A DNA stretch of 64,000 nt from Haloarchaeobius iranensis (GTDB lineage Archaea > Halobacteriota > Halobacteria > Halobacteriales > Natrialbaceae): the NCBI RefSeq assembly GCF_900103505.1, contig NZ_FNIA01000009.1, positions 1 to 64,000 of the forward strand, given 5' to 3'. The notes under the pieces were generated by a model. The model saw only the letters and a program-made list of their open reading frames with translations. It was not told where the DNA came from and ran no database searches. Both the position numbers and the translations under genes were made by a program. Shown piece by piece: positions 27,382-36,370 of the stretch (within the stretch, counting starts at the first letter, position 1; the number at the start of each line of letters is the position of its first letter).

Positions 27382-28576
27382 CGGGGACTCCGCGACGGAG
27401 TCGAGCGACGGCTCAGGGGACCGCGCCTCGGACGAGCAGCGGGGTGAGCCCGCGAACGGGAACGACGGTTCCCCGACGCGGAACGGCGACTCGGCCGAGC
27501 AGGACGGCGATTCGCCGAAGGGGAACGGCGACTCCGTCGAGGACATGCTCACCATCGCGGGACACGAGGACCGGACACCGCCGGGCGAGGAGCCCGATTT
27601 CCTCGACGACGGTGGCGACGGCGGCGGGAACCCGGCCGACCCCGACGAGTTCTACGGCGACGGGGACGTCGAGGACGTGCTGCCGGACGAGGACGACGAG
27701 GAGGCAAGCGACGACGACGCTGCCGCTGACGACGAGCTCGACGCTGTCCTGCCGGACGAGGAGGTCATCGACGACGCCGCCGACGACGAGGTCGAGCCCG
27801 TCGAACTGCTCGTCCAGCTCGCGAAGAAGGGCGAGATAGACCCGTGGGACATCGACATCATGCGGGTGACGGACCGATTCCTCGACGCGCTGGAGTCCGT
27901 GGACCTGCGCACGTCGGGGCGGGCGCTGTTCTACGCGAGCGTGCTCCTGCGGATGAAGGGCGACGAGCTCATCCACGGGAGCGACGAGCAGGAGGAGGAG
28001 GAGCCCGCGCCGTGGGAGCAGCCGTTCGGCGACGCCCCTCAGTCGCCGCCGGACCCGGAGTTCGACCCCATCGAGGGGCTGGAGGCCGAGATGGAGCGCC
28101 GGCTCGAACGGAAGCACGCCCGCGGGACGCCGGAGACGCTGGACGAGCTGGTACGGGACCTGCGCGAGGCCGAACGCGGCTCCTGGTGGAAGGAGGGCCG
28201 CGAGTACGATACGAGCGACTCGCCGAAGGGGTTCCGGCGCGGCACGCAGACGCTCGACTACCACGCGGGCGACGACCGCCGCGTCGACGACGAGCCGACC
28301 GAGGACGACGTCACCGGGACGACCCACGAGGAGGAGATCGAGGAGGTCATCGACGACGTGCGCACGGCGCTTCGCGAGCACTACGACGCGGGCCGGGCGG
28401 AGGTGCTGTTCGCCGAGATACAGGACAGCGGTGGCTCGCGCGTGCTGACGTTCCTCGCGCTCCTCTTTCTCGCGCATCGCGGCCAGGTCACGCTCCAGCA
28501 GGACGAGCTGTTCGGCGACCTCTGGGTGCAGGACTCGACCGCCGCCTCCGTCTCCGACGAGGCGGTCGCCGACTGA
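27374..28576 (+). CDS. scpA: Segregation and condensation protein A (kleisin)
   Basis: 400 residues. ScpA bridges the SMC heads. The kleisin N-domain begins near residue 138 with EPVELLVQLAKKGEIDPWDI and continues LYASVLLRMKGDEL-like FYASVLLRMKGDEL. The C-terminal winged helix includes LTFLALLFLAHRGQVTLQQD near residue 358. It is longer than bacterial ScpA because of about 135 acidic, disordered residues at the N-terminus, with repeated NGDS/DGDS blocks, and a linker (about 195-300) rich in Pro, Glu and Arg. ATG 27374 overlaps the smc stop by eight bases. No ScpB gene is seen here. Confidence 0.93.
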   Translation: MTDGDSATESSDGSGDRASDEQRGEPANGNDGSPTRNGDSAEQDGDSPKGNGDSVEDMLTIAGHEDRTPPGEEPDFLDDGGDGGGNPADPDEFYGDGDVEDVLPDEDDEEASDDDAAADDELDAVLPDEEVIDDAADDEVEPVELLVQLAKKGEIDPWDIDIMRVTDRFLDALESVDLRTSGRALFYASVLLRMKGDELIHGSDEQEEEEPAPWEQPFGDAPQSPPDPEFDPIEGLEAEMERRLERKHARGTPETLDELVRDLREAERGSWWKEGREYDTSDSPKGFRRGTQTLDYHAGDDRRVDDEPTEDDVTGTTHEEEIEEVIDDVRTALREHYDAGRAEVLFAEIQDSGGSRVLTFLALLFLAHRGQVTLQQDELFGDLWVQDSTAASVSDEAVAD

Positions 28577-28667
28577 CCACCGCCACGGCCGCGCGTGTTG
28601 TTTTCAGAGTGCTGGAGCGGTCTGCCGACCCGAAGATAGATATGTTCAAATATCCTTTATTTCGGGC

Positions 28668-29336
28668 ATGGGGGTAATCGCGGAGTTCTCGGTCGACACG
28701 GACACGTTCGGTCCGGCGTCGATCTGCTGGGGGGAGAGTGACGTCCAACTACAGTTCGAACAGGTCGTACCAACGTCGGGGGACGTGGTACCGTACGTCT
28801 GGGTCAGCGGCGACACCGACAGCTTCGAGCGCGGTATGGACGAGGCGACGACGGAGGTCGGTTACAGCACGATCGACAGACAGGGCGGTCGCGTCCTGTA
28901 CCGGCTCCGGTGGCACACCGACCCGACTGGACTGCTGTCCATCTTCGTGGACACGAACGCGGCCGTACTGGAGGCACGGGCGACCGAGAGCTGGTTCTTC
29001 CGTGTCCGGTTTCCGGACGAGCCGAGCGTCACGCAGTTTCACGAACGCACCAGGGAACACGGCTACGAGCTCGACCTGCACCGACTGGGACGGTCCGACG
29101 ACCAGCCCGACTCCGGCGAGACCTACGACCTCACCCCGGAGCAACGGGAGGCGATGCTGTTCGCCCTCGAAACCGGCTACTTCGACATCCCGCGACAGTC
29201 CACGCTGGAGGATATCGCGGACGAGTTCGACATCTCGAACCAGGCGGCCTCCGAGCGGCTCCGACGTGCGACCGCGACCGTCCTGGAGGCCTCCCTCACG
29301 GACGGCCTCGACAAACCGGCAAACAGGGGTGGTTGA
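28668..29336 (+). CDS. Bat-type helix-turn-helix regulator (HTH_10)
   Basis: 222 residues. The C-terminal HTH_10 block is LTPEQREAMLFALETGYFDI near residue 154, followed by LEDIADEFDISNQAASERLR (recognition helix) near 179, as in bacterioopsin activator (Bat)-related regulators. The N-terminal 140 residues resemble the uncharacterised domain often joined to HTH_10. It probably regulates transcription; target and signal are unknown. It follows scpA after 91 bases with its own AT-rich promoter region (atatgttcaaatatcc near 28640). Confidence 0.88.
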   Translation: MGVIAEFSVDTDTFGPASICWGESDVQLQFEQVVPTSGDVVPYVWVSGDTDSFERGMDEATTEVGYSTIDRQGGRVLYRLRWHTDPTGLLSIFVDTNAAVLEARATESWFFRVRFPDEPSVTQFHERTREHGYELDLHRLGRSDDQPDSGETYDLTPEQREAMLFALETGYFDIPRQSTLEDIADEFDISNQAASERLRRATATVLEASLTDGLDKPANRGG

Positions 29337-29658
29337 GCCCGGTGTCGCCCGGCGCTATAAACCGGTTGAGATAACAAGCATCGGTATGATGTGGCCATAA
29401 GATATATGTGTAACCGACCGTCGTCCCGGTACCACAGAGGGGGAAAGGGGGCGGCGGTCTGGCACGCGAGATTGCCGATGTCAGGCGATCCCCGGCGCCA
29501 GAACGCTCGTCGGGCTGGCTGGCCCACACCGCATTCACCGTCAGTCGAAGCCCATCACATCCGTCAGGCGTCACCGCGATTCGCTTTCGCCAGCCCACCG
29601 CGGGCGTTTTCTATTCGATGAGAGGGATTCTTGGTCCCGGACGACGAGGTAGGGATAG
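29337..29658. other. 322-base gap, no gene seen
   Basis: AT-richer than its neighbours at 29355-29410. It holds TATA-like gctataaac (29355) and a near-palindrome AAACCGGTT (29357-29365), followed by cataagatatatgtg. Short open frames on both strands are Arg/Pro/His-rich and unlike real haloarchaeal proteins. The last 50 bases contain a TATA-like tttctatt that can serve the HEAT gene. I see no tRNA or other RNA gene here. Confidence 0.5.
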
Positions 29659-30609
29659 ATGGGACTGCTGAGTGGGTCCGACGACACGGACCGCGCGGAG
29701 GAGCTGTGCGAACTGGCGCGCGAGGAGCCGGCCGGCGCGGTCGCACACGCGGAGGAGCTATGCGACCTGCTGGGGGCGGGGGACGCGACGACACGGACCA
29801 GCGCCGCGGACGCGCTGTACCACATCGCCGGGACCGAGCCGACGGCGCTGGCGGACTGTCTCGACGCGCTCATCACGCAGCTCAGCGACGACGACGCGAG
29901 CGCCCGCCGCCGCGCTGCCGACGCGCTCGCAGCGACGGCGGACGGCGCGCCACGGACGTACAGCGCCTGGGTCGAGTCGCTTGCGCCGTTCCTCTCGACG
30001 ACCGACCCGTACGTCCGGGCGGCCGTCGCCGCGGTGTTCGCCCGACTCGCCGCCGCTGGACCGAGCACCGTCCTCGACGCCGCCGAGGGCCTGCGGGACG
30101 CGACGACGGACGAGGAGGAGTGGGACGTCAGGACGTTCGCGACCGGCGCGCTGGCGGACGTGGCGACGCGCTACCCCGAGGAGGTGCTCCCCGTCGTCGA
30201 CGACGCGGTGGCGAACGCCCGCGAGCCGGTGCCGGCACTCCAGACCGCCGCAATCGACCTCCTCGCCGCCGTCGCGGTGAACGACCCCGCGACGGTTCCC
30301 GAGGTCGACGACCTGTTCGCGGAGCTCGTCCTCGACGCGCCGACCAGTCAGCGACGGGCGGCGGCGTACGCCATCGGTCGCGTGGGTGTCGACCACCCCG
30401 ACCGGATACCCGAGGCGCTCACGGCGCTCACGACGGCCATCGGCGACGACGACGACCGGGTGAGCCGTGCGGCCGCGACGGCGTTCGTCACCGTCGCCGC
30501 CGAGTACCCGGGGTCGGTGACCATCAGCGAGGGCCTCCGACAGCGGCTCTGGTGGCTCGCGGACGACATCGACGCCCCCGTCGAGCAGTTGCTCGAGGGG
30601 GACGAGTGA
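29659..30609 (+). CDS. HEAT/armadillo-repeat protein
   Basis: 316 residues of helical repeats about 35-45 residues long: TTRTSAADALYHIAGTEPTA, ASARRRAADALAATADGAPR, YVRAAVAAVFARLAAAGPST, VRTFATGALADVATRYPEEV, SQRRAAAYAIGRVGVDHPDR and VSRAAATAFVTVAAEYPGSV are successive helix pairs. Such solenoids bind other proteins. No catalytic motif, signal peptide or membrane segment is present, so it should be a cytoplasmic scaffold or adaptor. It is convergent with the zinc-type gene at 30613. The partner is unknown. Confidence 0.85.
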   Translation: MGLLSGSDDTDRAEELCELAREEPAGAVAHAEELCDLLGAGDATTRTSAADALYHIAGTEPTALADCLDALITQLSDDDASARRRAADALAATADGAPRTYSAWVESLAPFLSTTDPYVRAAVAAVFARLAAAGPSTVLDAAEGLRDATTDEEEWDVRTFATGALADVATRYPEEVLPVVDDAVANAREPVPALQTAAIDLLAAVAVNDPATVPEVDDLFAELVLDAPTSQRRAAAYAIGRVGVDHPDRIPEALTALTTAIGDDDDRVSRAAATAFVTVAAEYPGSVTISEGLRQRLWWLADDIDAPVEQLLEGDE

Positions 30610-30612
30610 CCC

Positions 30613-31050
30613 TCAGAGACGCTCGCCACCACGGCTGAGTCTGTCCGCGACGTAGGAGCGCCGCCGCCGGACAGCGCGGTCGGTCTCGGCGACACCTCGG
30701 ACCGTCTCGACGGCCACCTGCTCGTGGAACCGGCCGGCGAGCGCGCACACCTCGAACGGGTTCGCCGAGGTGCAGGTGTACGGGACGACGACCTGCTCCT
30801 CGTTCGTCTCGCGCAGCTCCCGCGACTTCGACAGCGACAGCTCCATGACGCCGAGGTCGAGGGACCGTGCCTGCCGGCCGCGCGAGGGGAAGAAGCGTTC
30901 GTCGTCGGTCTCGACGACGTACCCCTCGCCACACAGCGGGCAGATGGAGCCGACCGCGGCGTCGATGCCGTCGAGGAACCCGCGAGCCGTCTCCTCGTCG
31001 CCGTCGAGCTGTGTCGCGACCTGCTCGACGAGCTCGTCGTCTGCGTCCAT
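30613..31050 (-). CDS. Haloarchaeal protein with possible zinc site, unrecognised
   Basis: 145 residues. Two Cys (CPLCG near residue 37) and two more (CTSANPFEVC near residue 92) could together bind zinc. Between them lies a stretch SLDLGVMELSLSKSRELRE. The C-terminus is basic (AVRRRRSYVADRLSRG), suggesting nucleic-acid or protein contact. No family is recognised. It starts about 50 bases downstream (minus strand) of the mtnP stop at 31101, with a TATA-like gattttt before ATG 31050. Confidence 0.65.
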   Translation of the reverse strand: MDADDELVEQVATQLDGDEETARGFLDGIDAAVGSICPLCGEGYVVETDDERFFPSRGRQARSLDLGVMELSLSKSRELRETNEEQVVVPYTCTSANPFEVCALAGRFHEQVAVETVRGVAETDRAVRRRRSYVADRLSRGGERL

Positions 31051-31100
31051 GGCGGTGACGGACGGCGTCGGGCGGCAAAAATCGGTCGGTGGGCGGGCGC

Positions 31101-31958
31101 TCAGTCGAGGTACTGCCCGGCGAGCAGGTCGACGCGCTCGCGGGTGTCGTCGGGGATGGCCTCGCTCGGCGTGTTGATGGTGCCCTCGAGCGCGGACCAG
31201 GCGTCGCTCTCGAACTCCTCGGGCATCGACCGGACGGCCTCCTCGACGACCGCGTTGATGGACTCCTGGTTCGCGGCGGCGTTCTCGAGCACCTCGTCGA
31301 GCGTGACCTCGCTGTCGCGCTTCCAGACGTCGTAGTCGGTGACGCCGGTGACCGTCGCGTAGCTCAGCTCGGCCTCGCGGGCGAGCTTCGCCTCGGGGAT
31401 GGCGGTCATGCCGACGACGTCCCAGCCCTGCTCGCGGTAGAACTCGCTCTCGGACCGGGTGGAGTACTGCGGGCCCTCGATGCAGACGTAGGTGCCGCCC
31501 TCCTCGACGTCGGCGTCGGTGTCGGCGCGCTCGGCCGCGTCGGCGAGGTGCTCCACCATCGGCGGGTCGTACGGGTCGGCGAAGCCCATGTGGACGACCA
31601 TGCCGTCGCCGAAGAAGGTGTGCTCGCGCTGGCTCGTCCGGTCGAATATCTGCGTCGGCACGAGCAGCGTCTGCGGCGGGAGGTCCTCGCGCAGGCTGCC
31701 GACGGCGTTCGTCGCGATGACGCGGTCGACGCCGACGGACTTCAGCGCGTAGATGTTCGCCTTGTACGGCGCGTTCGTCGGGGTGTGCTGGTGGTCGGGG
31801 CCGTGCCGGGGGAGGAACGCGACCTCCTTGCCGGCGAGTTCGCCGAGCGTGATGTCGTCCGAGGGCTCGCCGAAGGGCGTGTCCACGCTGCGCTTCTCCA
31901 CGTTCTCGAGGGGCAGGGCCTCGTAGATGCCGCTGCCGCCGATGACGCCGATAGTCAT
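31101..31958 (-). CDS. mtnP: S-methyl-5'-thioadenosine phosphorylase family protein
   Basis: 285 residues. It splits methylthioadenosine (or methylthioinosine) with phosphate, the entry to methionine salvage. Visible blocks: IGVIGGSGIYE at the start (phosphate loop), RHGPDHQHTPTNAPYKANIY near residue 50, VDRVIATNAVGSL near residue 77 and MTAIPEAKLAREAELSYATV near residue 186. Purine-base choice (MTA or MTI) depends on active-site residues I cannot place without a structure. TATA-like cgttttagg stands about 28 bases before ATG 31958. Confidence 0.9.
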   Translation of the reverse strand: MTIGVIGGSGIYEALPLENVEKRSVDTPFGEPSDDITLGELAGKEVAFLPRHGPDHQHTPTNAPYKANIYALKSVGVDRVIATNAVGSLREDLPPQTLLVPTQIFDRTSQREHTFFGDGMVVHMGFADPYDPPMVEHLADAAERADTDADVEEGGTYVCIEGPQYSTRSESEFYREQGWDVVGMTAIPEAKLAREAELSYATVTGVTDYDVWKRDSEVTLDEVLENAAANQESINAVVEEAVRSMPEEFESDAWSALEGTINTPSEAIPDDTRERVDLLAGQYLD

Positions 31959-31990
31959 GCTTGCACGAACTCGGGGCGCGCCTAAAACGG

Positions 31991-32458
31991 CTACGAGTCG
32001 TCGTCGGTTCCCGGCGTCTGACCGTCGTCGGTGAACAGTCCGACGGCGGTCTCCAGCCCCTCGCGGTACGCCACGACGTATCCGAGCAGTCCCGCGCCGA
32101 CGGCGTTCAGGACGGGGCCGACGAGGTACGTCGGCTGCCCGTGCACCCCCGGGAACGGCGGCGCGAGCACGCCCTGCGCGACGAAGAAGACGCAGGGGAC
32201 GACCACCGCGAAGACGACGGCGGCGAACTCGTCACGGTTCGGGTGTGTCGCGCCGAAGGCGAACGCAAGCCCGAGGCCGACCCAGAGCGGGAGCGCGACA
32301 GGGTCGGGCACCATCGTCTGCCGGTCGAGCAGCCAGCGCAGCGGGTGGGTCACGAGCCACGCGGGCAGCAGCATCGGAATCGACATCCCGAACCGCTCGG
32401 CGAGCGAGGGGTCGTCGTCGAAGGTCGTCACCTCGCCTCGCCGGGACGACTCAGGCAT
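31991..32458 (-). CDS. Four-helix membrane protein coupled to the beta-propeller gene
   Basis: 155 residues from ATG 32458. Four hydrophobic stretches are visible, starting with SIPMLLPAWLVTHPLRWLL, then LPLWVGLGLAFAFGA, FAAVVFAVVVPCVFFVAQGV and TYLVGPVLNAVGAGLLGYVV. The ends are acidic. No family is recognised. Its ATG overlaps the stop of the upstream beta-propeller gene by eight bases, so both proteins are made from one mRNA and may work together at the membrane. Confidence 0.7.
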   Translation of the reverse strand: MPESSRRGEVTTFDDDPSLAERFGMSIPMLLPAWLVTHPLRWLLDRQTMVPDPVALPLWVGLGLAFAFGATHPNRDEFAAVVFAVVVPCVFFVAQGVLAPPFPGVHGQPTYLVGPVLNAVGAGLLGYVVAYREGLETAVGLFTDDGQTPGTDDDS

Positions 32459-33635
32459 CCTCGACCTCCAGCACGGCGAGTGCGTGCTCCTGAAGTGCGA
32501 ACAGCCGGTCGTCGGCGTAGGCCAGCGCGCGAGCCTCGCCGCCGTCGAGTTCGTGGGTCGACAGTCGCTCGCCGGTGACAGGCTCGCGCACCTCGACACC
32601 GGTGCTGCGGTGGACGTAGAGGTAGTCGTCGGTGCGGACCACGCCGCCGAGGTCGTCGGGCCCGTCGCTCCGCCAGCGACGCTCACCGGACTGGACGTCG
32701 AAGGCGTTCAGGTCACCCTCGAACGACGCACAGACGGCGATTCCGTCCCCGACGGCGACCTCGTAGAAGGTCCCCGCACTCCCTCGTTTCCAGCGTAGCG
32801 ACCCGTCCTCGGTCGAGAACGCCCGGAGGCTCCCGCTGTCGTTGCTGCCGGCGACCGAGAGGAGCGTGTCGCCGTCGACCGCGCTCCGCCGGTGCAGGTA
32901 CTCGTCCTCGTCCGTTCGCCAGCGCCGAGAGCCGTCGCTCGCGTCGAAGGCGCTGAGTCGAGTGTTCCGGAGGCTCCCTTCGCTGCAGTAGAGCGTCCCG
33001 TCGGCGTACGCCGAGGGGTACGGGTAGACGGATTCGCCGTCGACCTGCTCGGTGAACCAGTGCCGGAGCCCGCTCGACAGGTCGCGTGCCTCCAGCCCCC
33101 GCTCGCCGAGGCCGAACAGCGTCGACCCGACGGGGAGGTAGCTGGCGTCGAACAGGCCGACGACCGACCGTCGTCCGTACGCCGGCAGTCGCCAGCGTCC
33201 GTCCCCGCCCAGCCCGAGGACGTGGAAGTCGTTCCCGGTGGGATAGCAGAGATGACCGCCGGCCGCCGCGATTCCACCCTCGACCTCGGTCGACGTCCGG
33301 TAGCGCCACCGCCGGTCGCCGTCCGCGACCGAGTAGGCGGTGAGTCCGCCGTCCTCGACGGGCCAGACGACTGTTCCGTCGGCGACCACCAGGCTGTACC
33401 CCGCCTCGCTGTCGAACTCGGCGGTCCAGTGCTCGGTGAGGGCGGTGCCGCCGGGGACCGGCACGTGGCTCCGTCGCGTCGGCGTCCGGCCGGGCAGCAG
33501 CCACTCGTCGGTCGAGACGGAGGGGTCGGCGTCGAACGGCTCGCGGAACAGCGAGGGCCTGAGCAGCTGGCCGCCGGCCAGCGCGCCGACGCCGGCGGCG
33601 AGCAGGCCGCGACGGGAGGGTCGGGACGGGGACAT
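32451..33635 (-). CDS. Tat-exported PQQ-type beta-propeller protein
   Basis: 394 residues. SRPSRRGLLAAGVGALAGG is a twin-arginine signal without a lipobox Cys. The mature protein repeats a blade pattern: YSVADGDRRWRYRT, FDASDGSRRWRTDE, FSTEDGSLRWKRGS and FDVQSGERRWRSDG, about 40-45 residues apart. These are PQQ-binding-like (YVTN/WD-like) beta-propeller repeats, common in haloarchaeal secreted proteins. No dehydrogenase catalytic motif is seen, so it may be structural or a binding protein. The open frame upstream to 35456 is antisense to the MATE gene and is not part of it. Confidence 0.85.
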   Translation of the reverse strand: MSPSRPSRRGLLAAGVGALAGGQLLRPSLFREPFDADPSVSTDEWLLPGRTPTRRSHVPVPGGTALTEHWTAEFDSEAGYSLVVADGTVVWPVEDGGLTAYSVADGDRRWRYRTSTEVEGGIAAAGGHLCYPTGNDFHVLGLGGDGRWRLPAYGRRSVVGLFDASYLPVGSTLFGLGERGLEARDLSSGLRHWFTEQVDGESVYPYPSAYADGTLYCSEGSLRNTRLSAFDASDGSRRWRTDEDEYLHRRSAVDGDTLLSVAGSNDSGSLRAFSTEDGSLRWKRGSAGTFYEVAVGDGIAVCASFEGDLNAFDVQSGERRWRSDGPDDLGGVVRTDDYLYVHRSTGVEVREPVTGERLSTHELDGGEARALAYADDRLFALQEHALAVLEVEDA

Positions 33636-33752
33636 CGTTGGTCGGCACCGATGGTGTCCGGAATCAAATGTCTTGTCCGTCCGCCGCGAGCCCTGCGACG
33701 TGCTATCGTCCACTACTCGCATTGATATGACTGCGAAGCGTTTCGATTCGTA

Positions 33753-35192
33753 ATGGTCGATTCGCACACGAACACGACGCTCACCGAGGGGGAGCTCGCC
33801 CGGCCGATGCTCCGGCTGGCGTGGCCGCTCGTGGCAATCCAGCTGCTGCAGGTCACCTACAACCTCGCCGACACGGCGTGGCTGGGCGCGTACTCCTCGA
33901 ACGCTGTCGGGGCGTTGAGCCTCGCGTTCCCGCTCATCTTCTTCCTCATCTCCGTCGGGGGCGGCTTCACGGCGGCCGGGGCCATCCTCGTCGCGCAGTA
34001 CACCGGCGCCGACAGCGACGGCTCGGCGAGCCTGGTCGCCGGCCAGACCGTCGGCTTCGTCGGGCTGCTCTCCGTCGTCATCGGGGCTGTCGGCTACGTC
34101 CTGACGGACCCGATGCTCGCCGTGCTGCCGGCGGACCCGGAGACCCAGCGCCTCATCGTCCCGCTCGCGGCGGACTACATGCGTATCTTCTTCCTCGGGA
34201 TGCCGTTTCTCTTCGGCTTCTTCGTCTTCGTCTCGTTGCTCCGAGGGTACGGCAACACGCGGACGCCGCTGCGCATCATGCTCGTCTCCGTCGCGCTGAA
34301 CGTCGTCCTCGACCCGCTGGTCATCTTCGGCGTCGGCCCGTTCCCCGAACTCGGCATCGAGGGCGCGGCGCTGGCGACCGTGTTCTCCCGCGGCGTCGCC
34401 ACGCTGCTCGGCCTCTACCTGCTGTTCTGGACTGACGCCGGGCCGGACGTCGGTGCGTCGGACCTGGTGCCTGACCTCGGGACCATCCGCGACATCGTCC
34501 GCATCGGGGTCCCCTCCGCGGCCGAGCAGTCGATGACCTCGCTCGCGCTCATCGCCCTGACCGGCATGGTCGCGACGTTCCCGCCGGCGGTCGTCACGGC
34601 CTACGGGCTCGGCAACCGGGTCATCTCGCTCGTGTTCCTCCCCGCGATGGGGCTGGGACAGGCGACGAACACCGTCGTCGGGCAGAACCTCGGCGCGGAG
34701 AAGCCCGAGCGGGCCGAACGGGCGACCTGGCTCGCCGCGAAGTTCGCCGCGGTCGGCCTGCTCGTCGTCGCACTGGTCGTCTTCGCGGTGCCGACGCTGG
34801 TGCTGCGGCCGCTGCTGACCGCCGACACCGCCCAGGCCGCCGAGACGCTGGTCTACGGCGCGGAGTACCTCCGCATCGTCGCCCCCGCGTTCGTGTTCAT
34901 GGGGCTGTTCCCGGTGTTCCTCGGTGCGTTCCGCGGCTCCGGCGACACCAAGACGGCGCTGGTGTTCTCCGTGGTCGCGCTCTGGCTCGTGCGCGTCCCG
35001 ACGACGTACGTGCTCGTGTTCGTTCTCGGCTGGGACACCACCGGGGTGTTCACCGCCGTGGCGCTCGGCGACGTGGTCGGTGCGCTCGCCGCGATGACCT
35101 GGTTCACCCGTGGCACGTGGAAGCGCACCGTGGTCGACCGTGGCCGGGAGCCGGTGGCGACCGACGGCGGCAGCGAGCCCGGCGTGGACTGA
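33753..35192 (+). CDS. MATE-family multidrug/Na+ exporter
   Basis: 479 residues with twelve membrane helices. Family features are RPMLRLAWPLVAIQLLQVTYN near residue 17 and DTAWLGAYSSNAVGALSLAFP. The second half repeats the fold, beginning near VRIGVPSAAEQSMTSLALIA, and includes GMGQATNTVVGQNLGA-like GLGQATNTVVGQNLGAEKPE near residue 304. Members export drugs or metabolites in exchange for Na+ or H+; the substrate is not predictable. It is divergent from the beta-propeller gene. Confidence 0.92.
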   Translation: MVDSHTNTTLTEGELARPMLRLAWPLVAIQLLQVTYNLADTAWLGAYSSNAVGALSLAFPLIFFLISVGGGFTAAGAILVAQYTGADSDGSASLVAGQTVGFVGLLSVVIGAVGYVLTDPMLAVLPADPETQRLIVPLAADYMRIFFLGMPFLFGFFVFVSLLRGYGNTRTPLRIMLVSVALNVVLDPLVIFGVGPFPELGIEGAALATVFSRGVATLLGLYLLFWTDAGPDVGASDLVPDLGTIRDIVRIGVPSAAEQSMTSLALIALTGMVATFPPAVVTAYGLGNRVISLVFLPAMGLGQATNTVVGQNLGAEKPERAERATWLAAKFAAVGLLVVALVVFAVPTLVLRPLLTADTAQAAETLVYGAEYLRIVAPAFVFMGLFPVFLGAFRGSGDTKTALVFSVVALWLVRVPTTYVLVFVLGWDTTGVFTAVALGDVVGALAAMTWFTRGTWKRTVVDRGREPVATDGGSEPGVD

Positions 35193-35203
35193 AGAAGTAG
35201 CAG

Positions 35204-35899
35204 CTACTCGGTCAGGGCCCAGCCACCGTCCTCGGTCGAGGTGACGACATCCCGGCGTTCCATCTCGGTGAGCACCTCCGTCATGCGGTTCGGCTGGGCG
35301 ATCTCCATCTCGATGCGCTGGAGGTCGTGGTCCTCCGCGAGGAAGTGGCGGATGTCCGCCTTCTGGAACGACGGCTGCTCGTGGCGCTCCATCACCCCGG
35401 AGATGATGTCGATCATGTCCTCGATGAAGTTCCACGGGTACACCATCCACGCCCACTCCTCCAGGCGCTCGCCGACGTAGTCCGGCTCGAACTCGCTCGT
35501 CTGGAGCAACTGGAGCGTCGCCGTCTTCACCGTGCCCGCGTTGCGCTCCTCGACGTACTCCTCGGCACGGCGGATGGAGCCACCGGTGTCCGCGATGTCG
35601 TCGATGATGAGCACGTCTTTCCCCTCAACGCTGCCCTCGGGCATCGGGTAGCGGACCTGCGGTTCGTCGGCTTTCTGTGCAGTGCCCACGTAGTGCTCCA
35701 TCTTCAGGCTCGTCAGGTCGTCCAGCCCGAGGAAGTCACAGATACAGCGACCGGCGAACCAGCCACCGCGGGCGAGTGCGACGATGACGTCGGGCTCGAA
35801 GGAGTCCGCCTTGACGTCCTCGCTGACGTCCCGACAGAGGCCGTAGATGTACTCCCAGTTCGTGATGGTGCAGTTGAAATCATCCGGGAGGTCGCTCAT
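35204..35899 (-). CDS. Purine phosphoribosyltransferase-like protein with C-terminal helical/winged domain
   Basis: 231 residues. The PRPP-binding loop is DVLIIDDIADTGGS near residue 107. The N-terminal half is a type I phosphoribosyltransferase fold (PDVIVALARGGWFAGRCICD near residue 36). The last 60 residues (MEIAQPNRMTEVLTEMERRD and onward) look like a small winged-helix or helical add-on. Haloarchaeal proteins of this type are usually called hypoxanthine/xanthine or undefined purine phosphoribosyltransferases. ATG 35899 is supported by TATA-like cggttaagt 28 bases upstream; frame beyond it (to 36589) is not protein-like. Confidence 0.85.
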   Translation of the reverse strand: MSDLPDDFNCTITNWEYIYGLCRDVSEDVKADSFEPDVIVALARGGWFAGRCICDFLGLDDLTSLKMEHYVGTAQKADEPQVRYPMPEGSVEGKDVLIIDDIADTGGSIRRAEEYVEERNAGTVKTATLQLLQTSEFEPDYVGERLEEWAWMVYPWNFIEDMIDIISGVMERHEQPSFQKADIRHFLAEDHDLQRIEMEIAQPNRMTEVLTEMERRDVVTSTEDGGWALTE

Positions 35900-36046
35900 A
35901 CCCGGGACTCGCGCGTGTCGGCACTTAACCGTTTTCAGGTCTCCCGGGCGTCCGTTTCGCCGGTAGTACCCGGGTGCGGTCACGACCGACCGGACCGTGG
36001 CTCGGACGGGAAAGGCACAAAGCCTCCCCCCTCGTTCGTTCACGTG

Positions 36047-36370
36047 ATGCACGCGATTTTCGCTGGCCACGACGAGCACGAGTTGGTACGCGAGCTGGAG
36101 GCAGTCGGGTTCACCGTCCACGTCGTCGACGGTGTGGCGAACCGGCCCGGGCTGGAGGAGGCTGGAATCGTCGACGCGGACCTGTTCGTCCTGACCGACG
36201 TGGGGCAGGCGACCGGTATCCCGGTCGCGAAGGACCTGAACCCGGACGTGCGGGTCGTCGTCTACTCCGACGACTCGCTCCCGGAGTTCGTCAGCGGCCA
36301 GGCGGACCTTGCGGTCGACCCGGCGTTGCTCGAACCCGCGACGGTCGCCGAGGAGCTCGCGGGCCAGTAA
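36047..36370 (+). CDS. Small Rossmann-like haloarchaeal protein (DUF7126-type)
   Basis: 107 residues. Sequence MHAIFAGHDEHELVRELEAV, then LEEAGIVDADLFVLTDVGQA and LNPDVRVVVYSDDSLPEFVS, suggests a TrkA-N or receiver-like alpha/beta fold. I recall close haloarchaeal relatives labelled DUF7126 or, wrongly, 'CTP synthetase'; there is no synthetase or amidotransferase motif here. Function unknown. An in-frame GTG at 36044 is an alternative start. It is divergent from the phosphoribosyltransferase gene. Confidence 0.75.
   Translation: MHAIFAGHDEHELVRELEAVGFTVHVVDGVANRPGLEEAGIVDADLFVLTDVGQATGIPVAKDLNPDVRVVVYSDDSLPEFVSGQADLAVDPALLEPATVAEELAGQ

Noticed and set aside
23392-27555. A 1387-codon minus-strand open frame across smc and scpA
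   Set aside because: It is antisense to two certain genes, is Leu/Val/Arg-rich without acidic bias or any motif, and arises from the strong G/C third positions of the true genes.
33636-35456. N-terminal extension of the beta-propeller gene to a 1001-codon frame
   Set aside because: The added part is antisense to the MATE gene, and a twin-arginine signal starts properly at ATG 33635.
36047-36370. CTP synthetase (a label seen on relatives of this small protein)
   Set aside because: At 107 residues it has neither the synthetase loop nor an amidotransferase domain; the real CTP synthase is at 1447-3132.
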